From: Gnetum montanum
Taxonomy: Eukaryota; Streptophyta; Gnetopsida; Gnetales; Gnetaceae
Direction of reading: 5' to 3'
Length of the DNA: 64,000 nucleotides
Assembly: GCA_015680685.1 (NCBI GenBank)
Contig: MNCI01004064.1
Coordinates: forward strand, 315,039 to 379,038
A program made the position numbers and the translations under genes. Shown here one piece after another: positions 34,116 through 44,979 of this stretch. Positions within the stretch are counted from its first letter, which is position 1. Each line of letters opens with the position of its first letter. The notes below the pieces were generated by a model. It had not been told where the DNA came from, ran no database searches, and saw only the letters and a program-made list of their open reading frames with translations.

Positions 34116-35405
34116 TTGTAACATATCCAGCACTCAGTCAACGCACCACCTGTCTCCCGATCCAAATTTTTCTCACCTTACAACCACTCATCCCCTTTCA
34201 GACCCAAGTCTAACATCGAAACCCGTATAAAAACTTTGATTTTTGACCAGATCCGGGTTCGAAAATGGCAGGCATCTTGGCAACAATTGGGGTAGACCAC
34301 ACTAAGCAAATTGAGAAACCTACATCCTATACGCTGGACTTCAACCCTGCATGCTAAACATATAGCCTCTATGCTGTGCCTGCAATTTGAACCAGCACGC
34401 TGTCACATCCTTTGCATTCACTGGGGCTCTTCATCCACCTTGTGTCAGATCCACAACTATGTTAAGACTAGTGCATTGTAATTCCTATCACGTAATAATA
34501 TTACCACATTTCTTTGCTAAGATTTGTTACAGTTTTTCGTTCATTGCTATATGTTTACTGCTTACGCTTCCGTACGTTTACGCTTCGTTTTACATTCGTT
34601 ACGCCATTTACATATAACCCAGCGTACAGTATATCAGTGTATGTTCGGGGAAATCCTTGCCTGATCTGCGTGCGGACCATTCAAGGTACTCTGCCTTCGT
34701 TAATTCTAGCTTGCATGCTGTACGCTGGCATGCTGTACGCTAGTATGCTGTACACTGGCATCCATGTATGCTGGCATGCTGTACGTTGGTATGCTGTACG
34801 CTGTACAGTTGTAACATATCCAGCACTCAGTCAACGCACCACCTGTCTCCCGATCTGAATTTTTCTCACCTTATAGCTACTCATCCCCTTTCAGACCCAA
34901 GTCTAACGTCGAAACCCATATAAAAACTCTAATTTTTGACCAGATCCAAGTTCGAAAATGACAGGCATCTTGGCAAAAATCGGGGTAGACCACACTAAGC
35001 AAATTGAGAAACCTACATCCTATACGCTGGACTTCAACCCTGCACGCTGAACATACAGCCTCTATGCTGTGCCTGCAATTTGAACCAGCACGCTGTCACA
35101 TCCTTTGCATTCACCGGGGCTCTTCGTCCGCCTTGTGTCAGATCCACGATTGTGTTAAGACTGGTGCATTGTAATTCCTATCATGCAATAATATTACCAC
35201 ATTTCTTTGCTAAGATTTGTTATAGTTTTTCGTTCATTATTGTATGTTTACTGCTTACGCTCCCGTACATTTACGCTCTGTTTTACATTCGTTACTCCAT
35301 TTACATATAACCCAGTGTACAGTATATCGGTGTATGTTCAGGGAAATCCTTGCCTGATCTGTGTGCAGACCATTCAAGGTACTCTGCCTTCGTTAATTCT
35401 AGCTT
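34022..35405 (+). repeat. 692-bp tandem duplication inside A1 5' LTR
   Basis: 34,022-34,713 is repeated as 34,714-35,405. For example tacagttgtaacatatcc occurs at 34,111 and 34,803, and ttaattctagcttgc at the end of both. The junction reads tctagcttgcatgctg, running from the unit end back into the word array. The 3' LTR has only one copy. Confidence 0.92.
34226..34233 (+). promoter_or_regulatory. TATA-like box of A1 5' LTR (duplicated)
   Basis: TATAAAAA in the context acccgTATAAAAAct is the best core-promoter candidate of the LTR. The tandem duplication creates a second copy at 34,919-34,926. The 3' LTR equivalent is TATAAAAT at 42,360-42,367. Function is inferred from position only. Confidence 0.5.
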
Positions 35406-35504
35406 GCCCTCAAGTGAAGGTAGGGTCTTCTGTGCGTGTCCAGGGATCTCCAGGTTTCTGTTTCATTCCAGCCAGAGACCGACGATTTTGGACAGTACAG
35501 AAAA

Positions 35505-35521
35505 TGGTGCTAGAAGTAGGG
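35505..35521 (+). other. A1 primer binding site (tRNA-Leu-like)
   Basis: TGGTGCTAGAAGTAGGG begins 5 bases after the LTR end. It is closest, to my recollection, to the complement of a plant tRNA-Leu 3' end (TGGTGTCAGAAGTGGG), with three differences. The primer identity is an inference. Confidence 0.6.
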
Positions 35522-36011
35522 CCTAACTTATTTTTTGTTTAATCAAAACGCTGATCACGTTGCCTGTTCAAACATAGTTACACTGCTACAGTGTCTACGC
35601 TGGTACAGTGTCTACGTTGCTACAGTGTCTACGCTGCTACAATACCGCTACAGTGTTTTTTAAACAAAAACACACAAAACGGGCCCGTTTCAAAGCTGAA
35701 TTCGCTGCGATTCGCACCTACTTCAAACCAGTCTAAGTCCTAACGGCCACCAACATGGATCACCTTGTCCAAGGCATACAATACACACAACATAACGATT
35801 CCAAGATGACTTCCTCTTACCCGAGATCGCCATCCACGTACAACTACGGTTCATAATTTCATACTTAGTCAAATTTTCTCCCGTTTACGTTGTACATGCT
35901 AGACACTTAGAAAAATTTTCAGTGTTCACACGCCGGACACTTTGCATACTTAGCCTGAAACACATTCGGCACTTGTTAGCTAGCTCATACACTGCCCCGT
36001 CACACATCACC

Positions 36012-39000
36012 ATGGAGTCATCCTAGACCTCTAATGCACACACCTTTGAAATCCTCACACAGGAACAATACAACTTTATCTATGTGAAGATTTAGGCCAA
36101 CCTTCCTCTGGACACCATAGAACAGGAGGCAAAATGAGACTTCGAGCACATATACATGGGAGGTCATGAATTCGTCCCCTCTGTATATGACATCATCCTC
36201 CTTTCTAATCCTCATCATAGGCTCATCTCCCAGCTCCTTCTGGCAAGGGGTCAAAACACACAACGACCCAATGAGAAGCCCCAAAACCACCATGATGTAG
36301 ATGACTTCGAGGCATAATCTGAACCTGAGGATTCATACCACACCCTTAGTCCCCATGCCTACGTGAATCCATCAGTCCATCCTTGCATGGGACAGATAGC
36401 CACTCACCAAGTGTCAATGAGCACACAAGCACCAGTATCCCAATAGAGATTACCCACCCCCATCTCCACCCAGTACATACCGCACGCATAAACGCATGGG
36501 GCCACTTTCACTACATCGACCCCACACATCCAGGGTGTCACTTCATAGTTTGTGGCTAGGCAAGGAACCATACCCCTTGTTCAACAACCCACTCACTTCA
36601 ATGTGCCACACCCCACAACCACAACTCTGAACATTGCTCCACAGCAAAAAATGACAACCCAACAACCTCCCCAACCAAGTAATTTGCCTACCACTCAAGA
36701 GTGGGTAGAAGCTAAACAAATGATGCAAGCATTAGCTGAAGAGGTAAAGCACCTCAAAACGGCAAACACTGAACAAGTTAAAGTACTAGACTTCTACCAC
36801 GATGATCCAATTAGCTCTTTAGTGTCACCATTAGCTTTACCCAAGGGAATCACACTCCCACAGTTAACCAAGTACAATGGAAAAGGAGATCTGAACACTC
36901 ACTTAGTTACATTTCGATTCGAAACTCTATTGCTTCACACTTGGCCCCACGTAATCTTGTGCATGTTTGCTATGTTCTTAACGAGCGTAGCCTTGGAATG
37001 GTACTGAGCCTTACTTCGTAACTCCATATCCTCTCTTGAGAATCTGTTACATCAGTTCGTTACCAAGTTTAAGTACAACCTGAAGCTTGATGCAACCCTA
37101 GACACTCTGATACAGGTGAAACAAGCACCACTTGAGCCTATGCAAAAGTTCATCCAACGATGGAGTGTAGCCCTTAACGAACTTCATGAGCCCATCCCTA
37201 AAAAGTATTTGCTTACAATTCTGAAGGGAGCCGTGAATGACTTCATTAAGTCAAAACTGTACTACCAAGCACTCAAATGTTGAGCCAAGCGTTCACACAG
37301 ATCAAGAACATTGAACAAGCTGCACAAACCAGCAATGACCCTGCCTATGTGGCTTACAAGAACCAGCATGTTGCCAAACAACAGACAACAATGGAAACTG
37401 TAGCTGTAAGCACAAAAACAACAAACACCAGTACCAACCCACCTGCAACAAAAAGGGCCACCCCAAGGCCCAACTTTCAGCGCAAGGATTGCTCTAAGTA
37501 TATGCCGCTACCCACGCGACCCTCTAAACTACTAGAGCAACTCCTTAGAACTAGGCAAATCCAATACAAACAAGTAGCGGAAAATGCCCGTCAAAGACAC
37601 GATAGGTACTGTGAACTACTGAGGAACCCCACCCTAGCAGCACCAAATGAGCCCCCAGTCCCACAACACTTCAAATTAGATCAATTCTGTCACTACCACC
37701 AGATGTCCGATCACAATACCGACAACTGTCATGCGTTACAGGATGATCTACAAGCAATGATAGAACGGGGTCAACTAAACATCAACACCCTGAATCAACT
37801 GAGCATAGACGATGCCCCCTATGTCATAAACTCCATTGGCACAAATAGTAAGCCTAAACCTGTGTGGCAACCTTTTGTGATCCATGTGCCTCCCAGCAAG
37901 GCAACGATCCCCTCTGCCTCTATGAGCAAGAGACCTTCCATCATCACCAAGGTGCCACCTAGAGCACCGATGACACCCTTTGTGGTCAAGGTACCACCAC
38001 CTCATACACCCACTAAGATATTAAACTAGCTAGATGCAACACAATCCTAAGCACCGAAGACACCCTTTGTGGTCAAAGTACCACCACAGTCATCCGCTAA
38101 GACGTTAAACTGGCATGTTGCACCAACGACAATAGCAAAGAAACCTTTCATTATCAAGGTGCCACAACAAGCTAGTCAAAAAACAACAACACCTCCTAAA
38201 CTCCCATTTGTCATAAAAGTGCCACCCCGCGATGGCCCCACTTACCCTGAGCCCAACCGTAGGAAATGTCTCAACCTCTCCTTCCTCAAGATTCAACCTT
38301 ACCAACAACACAGATAAGCCTACCAAATGGCAGCAAAAGAGGACAAATGAACAACGAACAACACCCACAACTGAAACAAAGGACACACCTAGTATACAAC
38401 AACTGAACACTAGGGGCCCTACCCCTCATCCCAAACAAACTAAGCCCAAGGCCTCAACCCATACAGAGGCAATCAACACAACGACAGACAACACAGACTT
38501 TGTAGCTACACTGGCCCAAGTGAAACAAATGCTCAAACAAAAGAACACAACCATGAGTTTGTATGATTTGGTCATGACATCATCAGCTTATCGCGAAGCC
38601 TTAGCATAAACATTAGCATCCATTCTTGTTACAGAGGGCATTCCTGCTAACATGGAATCCATCCGTGCAACGATTTCACAACACACACCACAAGGATTGG
38701 GTTCAAACACGTTAGCCTTTCGTGATGATGCAGTTAAACGTAACCTTGAATGAGAGGAAGTCACAACAACTCCATTATCGATTACTGTGCGTGTCAGGCA
38801 ATGTACCATTCACAGAGTGCATGTGGATGACGGTGCAGCAACAAACATAGTTCTATACTCCGTCATCGACAAACTAGGCATGGCAGATGAGATCATGCCA
38901 ACAAAAACCACATGTTTAAAATCTTTCAATGGATCATGTGTCACAGTTAAGGGCACAATCAACTTAACCTTTATAGAAGGAGAACAATTTCCCACCAGCG

Positions 39001-39470
39001 CAGAATTCACTATCATAGAAGAGATGCCCAGTTTCAACATGATTCTTAGTAGACCTTGGCTAGCACAACAACGAGCCATTTCCTCACCGATACATCAAGA
39101 AATCTGCCTTCCATACGAAGGTGGACAAGTCATTATACATGGCGACAACACTCCCTTTCAAGCTGACCACAACACAGACATGTCACAGGTCTTGAGAGAG
39201 GAGCCTCTTGAAGCAACACCCACAACAACAAACACAACACCTAGAGCTAAAACGCTTGAACGAGGGGTAAAAACTAAAAGCCTCCTAGAGCAAACTAGCA
39301 CGCCTCCTAGACCATGTCTGACTAAGAAACAACCACATAATCAAGACTCCCCTGCGGCCAAAGACACGTCTAATCTCCTCCCACTCTTCACCTTTGTTCG
39401 TTGTGCATACATCACCTTAGTTTGTATTGTATTAGCTTATGCATTCTCTCATGGCCTGAAAAGGCCTTAA
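36012..39470 (+). pseudogene. A1 gag-protease gene, two frameshifts and premature stops
   Basis: The best start is the ATG at 36,012, whose frame continues (through stops) to about 37,275. The frame shifts near 37,275, then back near 38,240, and runs to the stop ending at 39,470. In order: N-terminal region (FVPSVYDIILLSNPHHR), retrotransposon gag domain (LPQLTKYNGKGDLNTH to FIQRW, about 36,850-37,250), zinc-knuckle-like FCHYHQMSDHNTDNCHAL (about 37,685), a linker with six PF(V/I)(V/I)KVPP-type repeats (37,870-38,225), pre-protease block LYDLVMTSSAYREALA, and protease HVDDGAATN (codons 38,820-38,846, catalytic D at 38,826) to SRPWLAQQRA. It ends in a hydrophobic tail (FTFVRCAYITLVCIVLAYAF). 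Most premature stops (TAG, TGA, TAA) sit where CAG, CGA or CAA is expected. Confidence 0.9.
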
Positions 39471-41061
39471 ACTAAACCATGGCTCGAAAAGGCCTTAAAC
39501 TACCACTATTTCACATTATTTTCTATTTATAGGTGCATTTCAGTTCATGTTTTCTGTAGTTACTATTTAATATTGTTTTCTCTAGTAGCTTTTGTTTACA
39601 GGATCATACAGATGCACACGCATGCATCCACACAGAGCAGTCTTGGCATCATGACTTAAAACTGATACCATAGAATGTCTTGGCGTCATGAAGGTAAACC
39701 GACACCATAGAGCTCTATCCGACATGACACTAAACTGTCACACTCATTCACCAAAGTCAGCTAAGACTATAAACTAGCTTGCCTCTTCATTGTCTGCCAC
39801 GACTATAAACTAGCATCGTACCGTCCGCTACAATGATAAACTGGCAATGTCCAATAGGTTATGATGTAAAACTAATCCACGAAAGTCCGCTAAGACTATA
39901 AACTGGCCAGATCATTTCTGGCACATTCATCTGATACTGTAATTCATGACATTTCTTCATGAATGTCTGCTGCATCATTCATCACACCAGCTCTAACAAC
40001 ACTAGTTTTGCTCATTTTGTTTGCCTTAAGTTTTACATGGTGCCTCCATTTGCATTAGTCACATTCATGCCTGAAGTGTTCGCTAACTCATTCACTTGTG
40101 GTTTTCTTGTCTTCTTGGAGTTGTGTTTGCAGGATGACACCCAGTGGTGCTCGTACACGGATACACTTTATCACAGTGACAAGGTGTCACATTGTTTCTG
40201 ACGCACACAACCAGGTTAATCAATCTATTCAAAAGTACATTCCCCATTCCCAATACATTCTCCATTTCCCCAACACTCTTATTCCCTTTCCTACCTGGTT
40301 ACAGTTCCCAGATACACCCAGTACATCCCAAAACTTTGAGCACACTGTTACACGCTGCAACACTCTCAAGCAATTGCAACACACAATATGGCACATGAAC
40401 ATGAGTGCAAAATTGAAAGAAAGATCTTGCCAAAAAACAAAGAGAAGAAAAAAGAAGAAAGAGAGACAAAAAAATCAAAGAAAAAGAAAAGAGCAAAGAG
40501 CAAAGAGAAAAATGAACCACAAGACCCTTGGCACTTCCCATAAGCCTCAGGCGGGAAGGCAGTTGTTTTGAAAACAAACACTCACGTCTTAAAAGCTCAA
40601 GTAACATCTCATTGTGTAGCTTTGGCTCTCCACCAACAGGTTCTCTTTAACACCAAAAAAGGGGCCTGTTCCTCTAGAGAACACAACCCACCATCACGCG
40701 GCAAACAAGTCCTCTTAAACACTAAACAAGAGTCTTGTTCCGCCAAAGGACGCACATCTCATGTCTTAATTCCGAGTCTACTAAATAATGGCTATTGGCA
40801 AGGATCAGCATGACCCGTATACACACCAGAGCATCCCCTTTACCATGCACAATCCCTTGATCAAGTCCCAATCCCCACAATTTTCATTTCCCTATCCAGC
40901 TACAAACTTCATTTCCCCAATCCCATGTACTACTGAACACGGTGCGATGACATCTGGCCAAGTGTCGAAGGACAATGATACTAAGTTGCTTGTGGTGTTT
41001 TGTACTTCTTTGTCGACCCTCCTTGGGTCAATGCCTCCAAGCATCAACAAAGATGGGCCAA
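39471..41061 (+). other. A1 non-coding tail with degenerate repeats
   Basis: No RT, RNase H or integrase motif in any frame. At 39,640-39,915 a short motif like gactataaact(a/g)gc recurs about eight times at roughly 30-50-bp spacing. Around 40,640-40,760 two related blocks of about 75 bp (aggttctctttaacacc / agtcctcttaaacact) occur. The last bases before the LTR, CAACAAAGATGGGCCAA, are in the polypurine-tract position, though only moderately purine-rich. Confidence 0.7.
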
Positions 41062-42940
41062 TGAAACACCACAAAATTCTGAGCTTAGTACTTCTCCAAC
41101 AAGAATCGAGCTAAGTCATGATGCTCCCCAACATGACTGAAGCTTGAGGACCTCACACACATCTTCAAGTAGAGTCTAACTCAACAAGAAATAGTTCCTT
41201 GGGACCAACAGAAGACTAAAATGACATCTGGCATCAAACTTGGTAAATATTGAGCTCAAAATACTTGGTTTTTATTAAGTATGCATCCTATACGTTGGCC
41301 TATACATGCCCAGCGTACAGCCCAGCGTAGAGCAACTTTTGTTCCCCAAAAATGAGTCAAAACATGCTAGAACTGATCTTCTGGACCCCCTAGGACCTTC
41401 CCCAAGGTCCCCAGCAGCTCTTAGGCACTTGAAAATCAAGTTTTGGGCTCCAAATGATGGTCTTTCATTCCTCTACGCCCAGCGTACAGCCCAATGTAGA
41501 GCAACTTTCGGGCCCAAAAAATGAGTCAAAACATGTTAGAAATGAGTGTATAGACCCCCTAGGACCTTCCCTAAGGTCCCTAGTATCTCTCAGGCACTTC
41601 AAAATAAAATTTTGGGCTCCAAATGATCGTCTTTCATTCCTCTACACCCAGCGTATCGCCCAGCGTAGAGCAACTTTCAGGCCCCAAAAATGAGTCAAAA
41701 CATGCCATAATTGAGCGTCTGGACCCCCTAGGACCTTCCCCAAGGTCCCCAATAGCTCTTAGGCACTTAAAAATCAAATTTTGGGCTCCAAATGATGGTC
41801 TTTCATTCCTCTACGCCCAGCGTATACGCCCAACGTACAACCCAGCGTAGAGCAACTTTAGGGCCCCAAAAATGAGTCAAAACATGCCAGAACTGAGTGT
41901 TTGGACCTCCCAGGACCTTCCCCAAGATCCCCAATAGCTCTCAGGTACTCAAAAATCAAGTTTTGACCTTAAAATGAAGCATTTTCATGTGTGTACGCTG
42001 GCATGCTGTACGTTGGCATGCTGTACGCTGGCATGCTGTACACTGGCATCCATGTACGCTGGCATCCTGTACGCTGGCATCCATGTATGCTGGCATGCTG
42101 TATGCTAGTATGCTGTACGTTGGCATCCATGTACGCTGGCATGTTGTACGCTAGCATCCATGTACGCTAGCATGATGTACGTTGGCATGCTGTACGCTGG
42201 CATGCTATATGCTGGCATCCTGTACGCTGGCATGCTGTACGCTATACAGTTGTAACATATCCTGCACTTGGTCAACGCACCACCTATCTTCCAATCCAAA
42301 TTTTTCTCACCTTATAGCCACTCATCCCCTTTCAGACCCGAGTGTAATGTTGAAACCTGTATAAAATCTCTGATTTTTGACCAGATCTGGGTTCGAAAAT
42401 GGCAAGCATCTTGGAAAAAATCGGGGCAGACCACACTAAGAAAATTGAGAAACCTACATCCTATACGCTGGACTTCAACCCTGCACGTTGAACATACAGC
42501 CTCTACACTGTGCCTACAATTTGAACCAACACGCTGTCACATCCTTTGCATTCACCGGGGCTCTTCGTCCGCCTTGTGTCAGATCCACAACTGTGTTAAG
42601 ACCGGTGCATTGTAATTCCTATCATGTAACAATATTACCACATTTCTTTGCTAAGATTTGTTATAGTTTTTCATTCATTATTGTATGTTTACTGCTTATG
42701 CTCCCGTACGTTTACGCTTCGTTTTACATTCGTTACGCCATTTACGTATAACCTAGTGTACAATATATCGGTGTATGTTCGGGGAAATCCTTGCCTGATC
42801 CGCGTGCAGACCATTCAAGGTACTCTACCTTCGTTAATTCTAGCTTACCCTCAAGTGAAGGTAGGGTCTTCTGTACGTGTCCAGGGATCTCTAGGTTTCT
42901 GTTTCATTCTAGCCGGAGACCAACGATTTCGGACAGTACA
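41062..42940 (+). repeat. A1 3' LTR
   Basis: It starts TGAAACACC and ends GGACAGTACA, followed by the CTTAC duplication. It holds four ~178-bp units (41,306-41,950), a word array longer than in the 5' LTR (41,993-42,250) and a single copy of the segment duplicated in the 5' LTR. Confidence 0.93.
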
Positions 42941-43094
42941 CTTACCCCATTATCACAAGCATTCTTCATCATGGTTCACCACTACTAAATCAAATGTAGA
43001 GAGGAAACATTGATGATGGACTTGTAGTGGTCTTTTGTATTCTTTATTGATGTCTCTCAGGTCAATCCTCCAAACATGAACAAAGAGAAGCCAA

Positions 43095-44900
43095 TGAAAC
43101 ACCATCTAGAAAATTCATGTTGTAACTTTTAAACCTTCATCAATCAACTTAAGGTAAGATTCTATTGTAAATGTGAGGTTTTTTATTCATGAGCTACAAT
43201 CTTTCATACTTTAACCTTTTAAAGGCTAAAATATGCCCCATAAGTTATTGCTGCCTCACTTCCTAAGTGTAAAAAGCAATGTCATGTCTATATTTGGGAT
43301 TGGGAAGGCTAAAAATGTGGGAATTGCCAAATTTGGCATTTTCATGGGTTTTTGTGGGGGTATAGCCTCAACTACATTGGAACCACCTACACCGAATGTT
43401 GGTGATGTTGGGTTTCTATTTCCCAATAATTCCTAGCATAGTTGTCACAAAACCTAACATAGGAGCTACAAGGCTAGCATTGGTGTTGTTCGATTTTCCA
43501 TTTTCCTAGCAATGGCCAATGTAGTCTTTACAATTTTTGGTGATTGCAGCATTACCAGTGTAGACATTTCAAATTTTTAGCAATCTTCACATGGCTAGTG
43601 TAGTCACCATGTTTTTAGAAATTTCCAATAATGCTAGCATAGCTATCCAAGACTAGTGTAGTTGATGTGAAGCTAGCATAGTCACAAAAATCTATTTACT
43701 ATTTTTAGTATCCGATGTGGTTTTGATGGTCTTTAGCTATCAATACTTGCTACAAATGGATAACTACATTTGGAATTATGGCCTGTTGCAATTGCAAACA
43801 ACTTCAATCTATTAGAAATCATGGTAAAATTTAGCAATTTCAGAGCCAATAAAAGCCAAATTTGAATACATTATTTAGGTTTAAATATTTTTCAAACCTA
43901 GCAACCTAAAAACCTTTATAACCTTAAACATTCTACATTCATTTTGGCATTTGTAAGAATTTTGGAGCATATTGGTATCTACCTGAGCACTAGAGACTTA
44001 GCATAGTACCATTGCAAAAAGACTTGAAAATCATTGTTTACACCATTTCTACCCAAAGTTGTAGATTGAACCAAGAACTAGCAAAAGGCTTTTAATGATT
44101 GGGGTTTGGAAGTACCTAGATTATGGAGTCTAACTGTAGAATAGAACCTACTAGCTCCAAAAAGCTTCAAGCCCCATTTTAGATGAGCTTATTGTGCATT
44201 TTGAGCACAAAATCTATACTCCTTGAATGCTACACTTTAAGAATTTTCACTATTTTAATAAAATTTATCAATTCATTGGTAGTGCAGATTTTATTCCAAG
44301 TTCAATTATGTGTTTATTTTTATTGAATCTGCAATTTTATATTACTTTCCCTATTTACATTTTTTAAGTCCTTAGGTAATTAGCCAGACCATCTAGGGCA
44401 CCTTGAATTCTCTTTCTTTGAAGCCTTGGAATTCAAGGTTAAAAATTAATTTTACACGTGATTTTTTAGGTTTTTTTCCAATGATTAAATTTTTCGAGTG
44501 CAACACCATGGTTCCAATAGCATTAGCTTCAATAGCTTACGACATGAGTCCAAGCTTCTTACTAAATTTTAACCTAGTTCACCAATGATTGATAGAGGAA
44601 AAGTGGATGGAAAAATTCTATTCTGTTGGCATTCCATCAATCAAGTCTCTACTTTGAACCTAGTCAACACTCTTGCATCATCATTGCATCTATTGCTTAC
44701 TTTGCTACAATTAGCCTATTATGTGAGCATTCATAAATCACATTAATTGGATTTTCAATATACATAAAAATTTACTTAAAGAGAATAAAATCTAATATAT
44801 TATTACCTATTAATCTTAAAAAGTATAAAAATTCTAAAGAAAAATACCATCTTTATTAAGCATGCGAATAAAAATAGCAGAAATGAAAAAAGAAAAATTT
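43095..44900 (+). repeat. 3' LTR of element C
   Basis: It starts TGAAACACCATCTAGAA directly after a tail (gtcaatcctccaaacatg, acaaagagaagccaa) that matches the A1 internal 3' end. At 43,430-43,690 the word (a)gctagcatagt(c) and variants recur about eight times. The right edge is not defined: no terminal CA could be matched to another copy. The remainder to about 44.9 kb has no coding motif. Confidence 0.65.
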
Positions 44901-44979
44901 TACATGATATGAAGAAATTATCTTTCACTACTAATCAATGTCTATTACCTGGTATACCTCTGAGTATAACATAGAGATT

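Larger units (their letters stand above)
32976..35499 (+). repeat. A1 5' LTR
   Basis: It starts TGAAACACC and ends GACAGTACA. In order it contains four tandem units of about 178 bp (33,222-33,880), a 15-16-bp word array (33,919-34,115), a TATA-like box and a 692-bp internal tandem duplication. The duplication makes it 645 bp longer than the 3' LTR. Confidence 0.93.
32976..42940 (+). mobile_element. Element A1: complete non-autonomous gag-protease LTR retrotransposon
   Basis: Both LTRs start TGAAACACC and end GGACAGTACA, flanked by CTTAC repeats. The element is 9,965 bp, with LTRs of 2,524 bp (5') and 1,879 bp (3'). The internal 5.56 kb holds a primer site, one gag-protease frame with two compensating frameshifts, and a 1.6-kb non-coding tail. 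No RT, RNase H or integrase motif was found in any frame. This matches the TR-GAG type of plant element that depends on enzymes supplied in trans. In the last ~100 bp the two LTRs differ at 7 positions, all transitions, so the insertion is not recent. Confidence 0.92.

Noticed and set aside
33883-34213. Overlapping frames on both strands with Met/Tyr/Ala/Gly/Leu or Met/Pro/Ala/Tyr repeats
   Set aside because: Produced by the 15/16-bp word array, whose period is a multiple of three. The same artefact recurs at 41,969-42,364.
40299-40607. Hydrophobic Phe/Leu-rich frames opposite an A/G-rich stretch at 40,410-40,520
   Set aside because: Low-complexity antisense of the purine-rich A1 tail. The plus-strand lysine/arginine-rich reading is likewise compositional.
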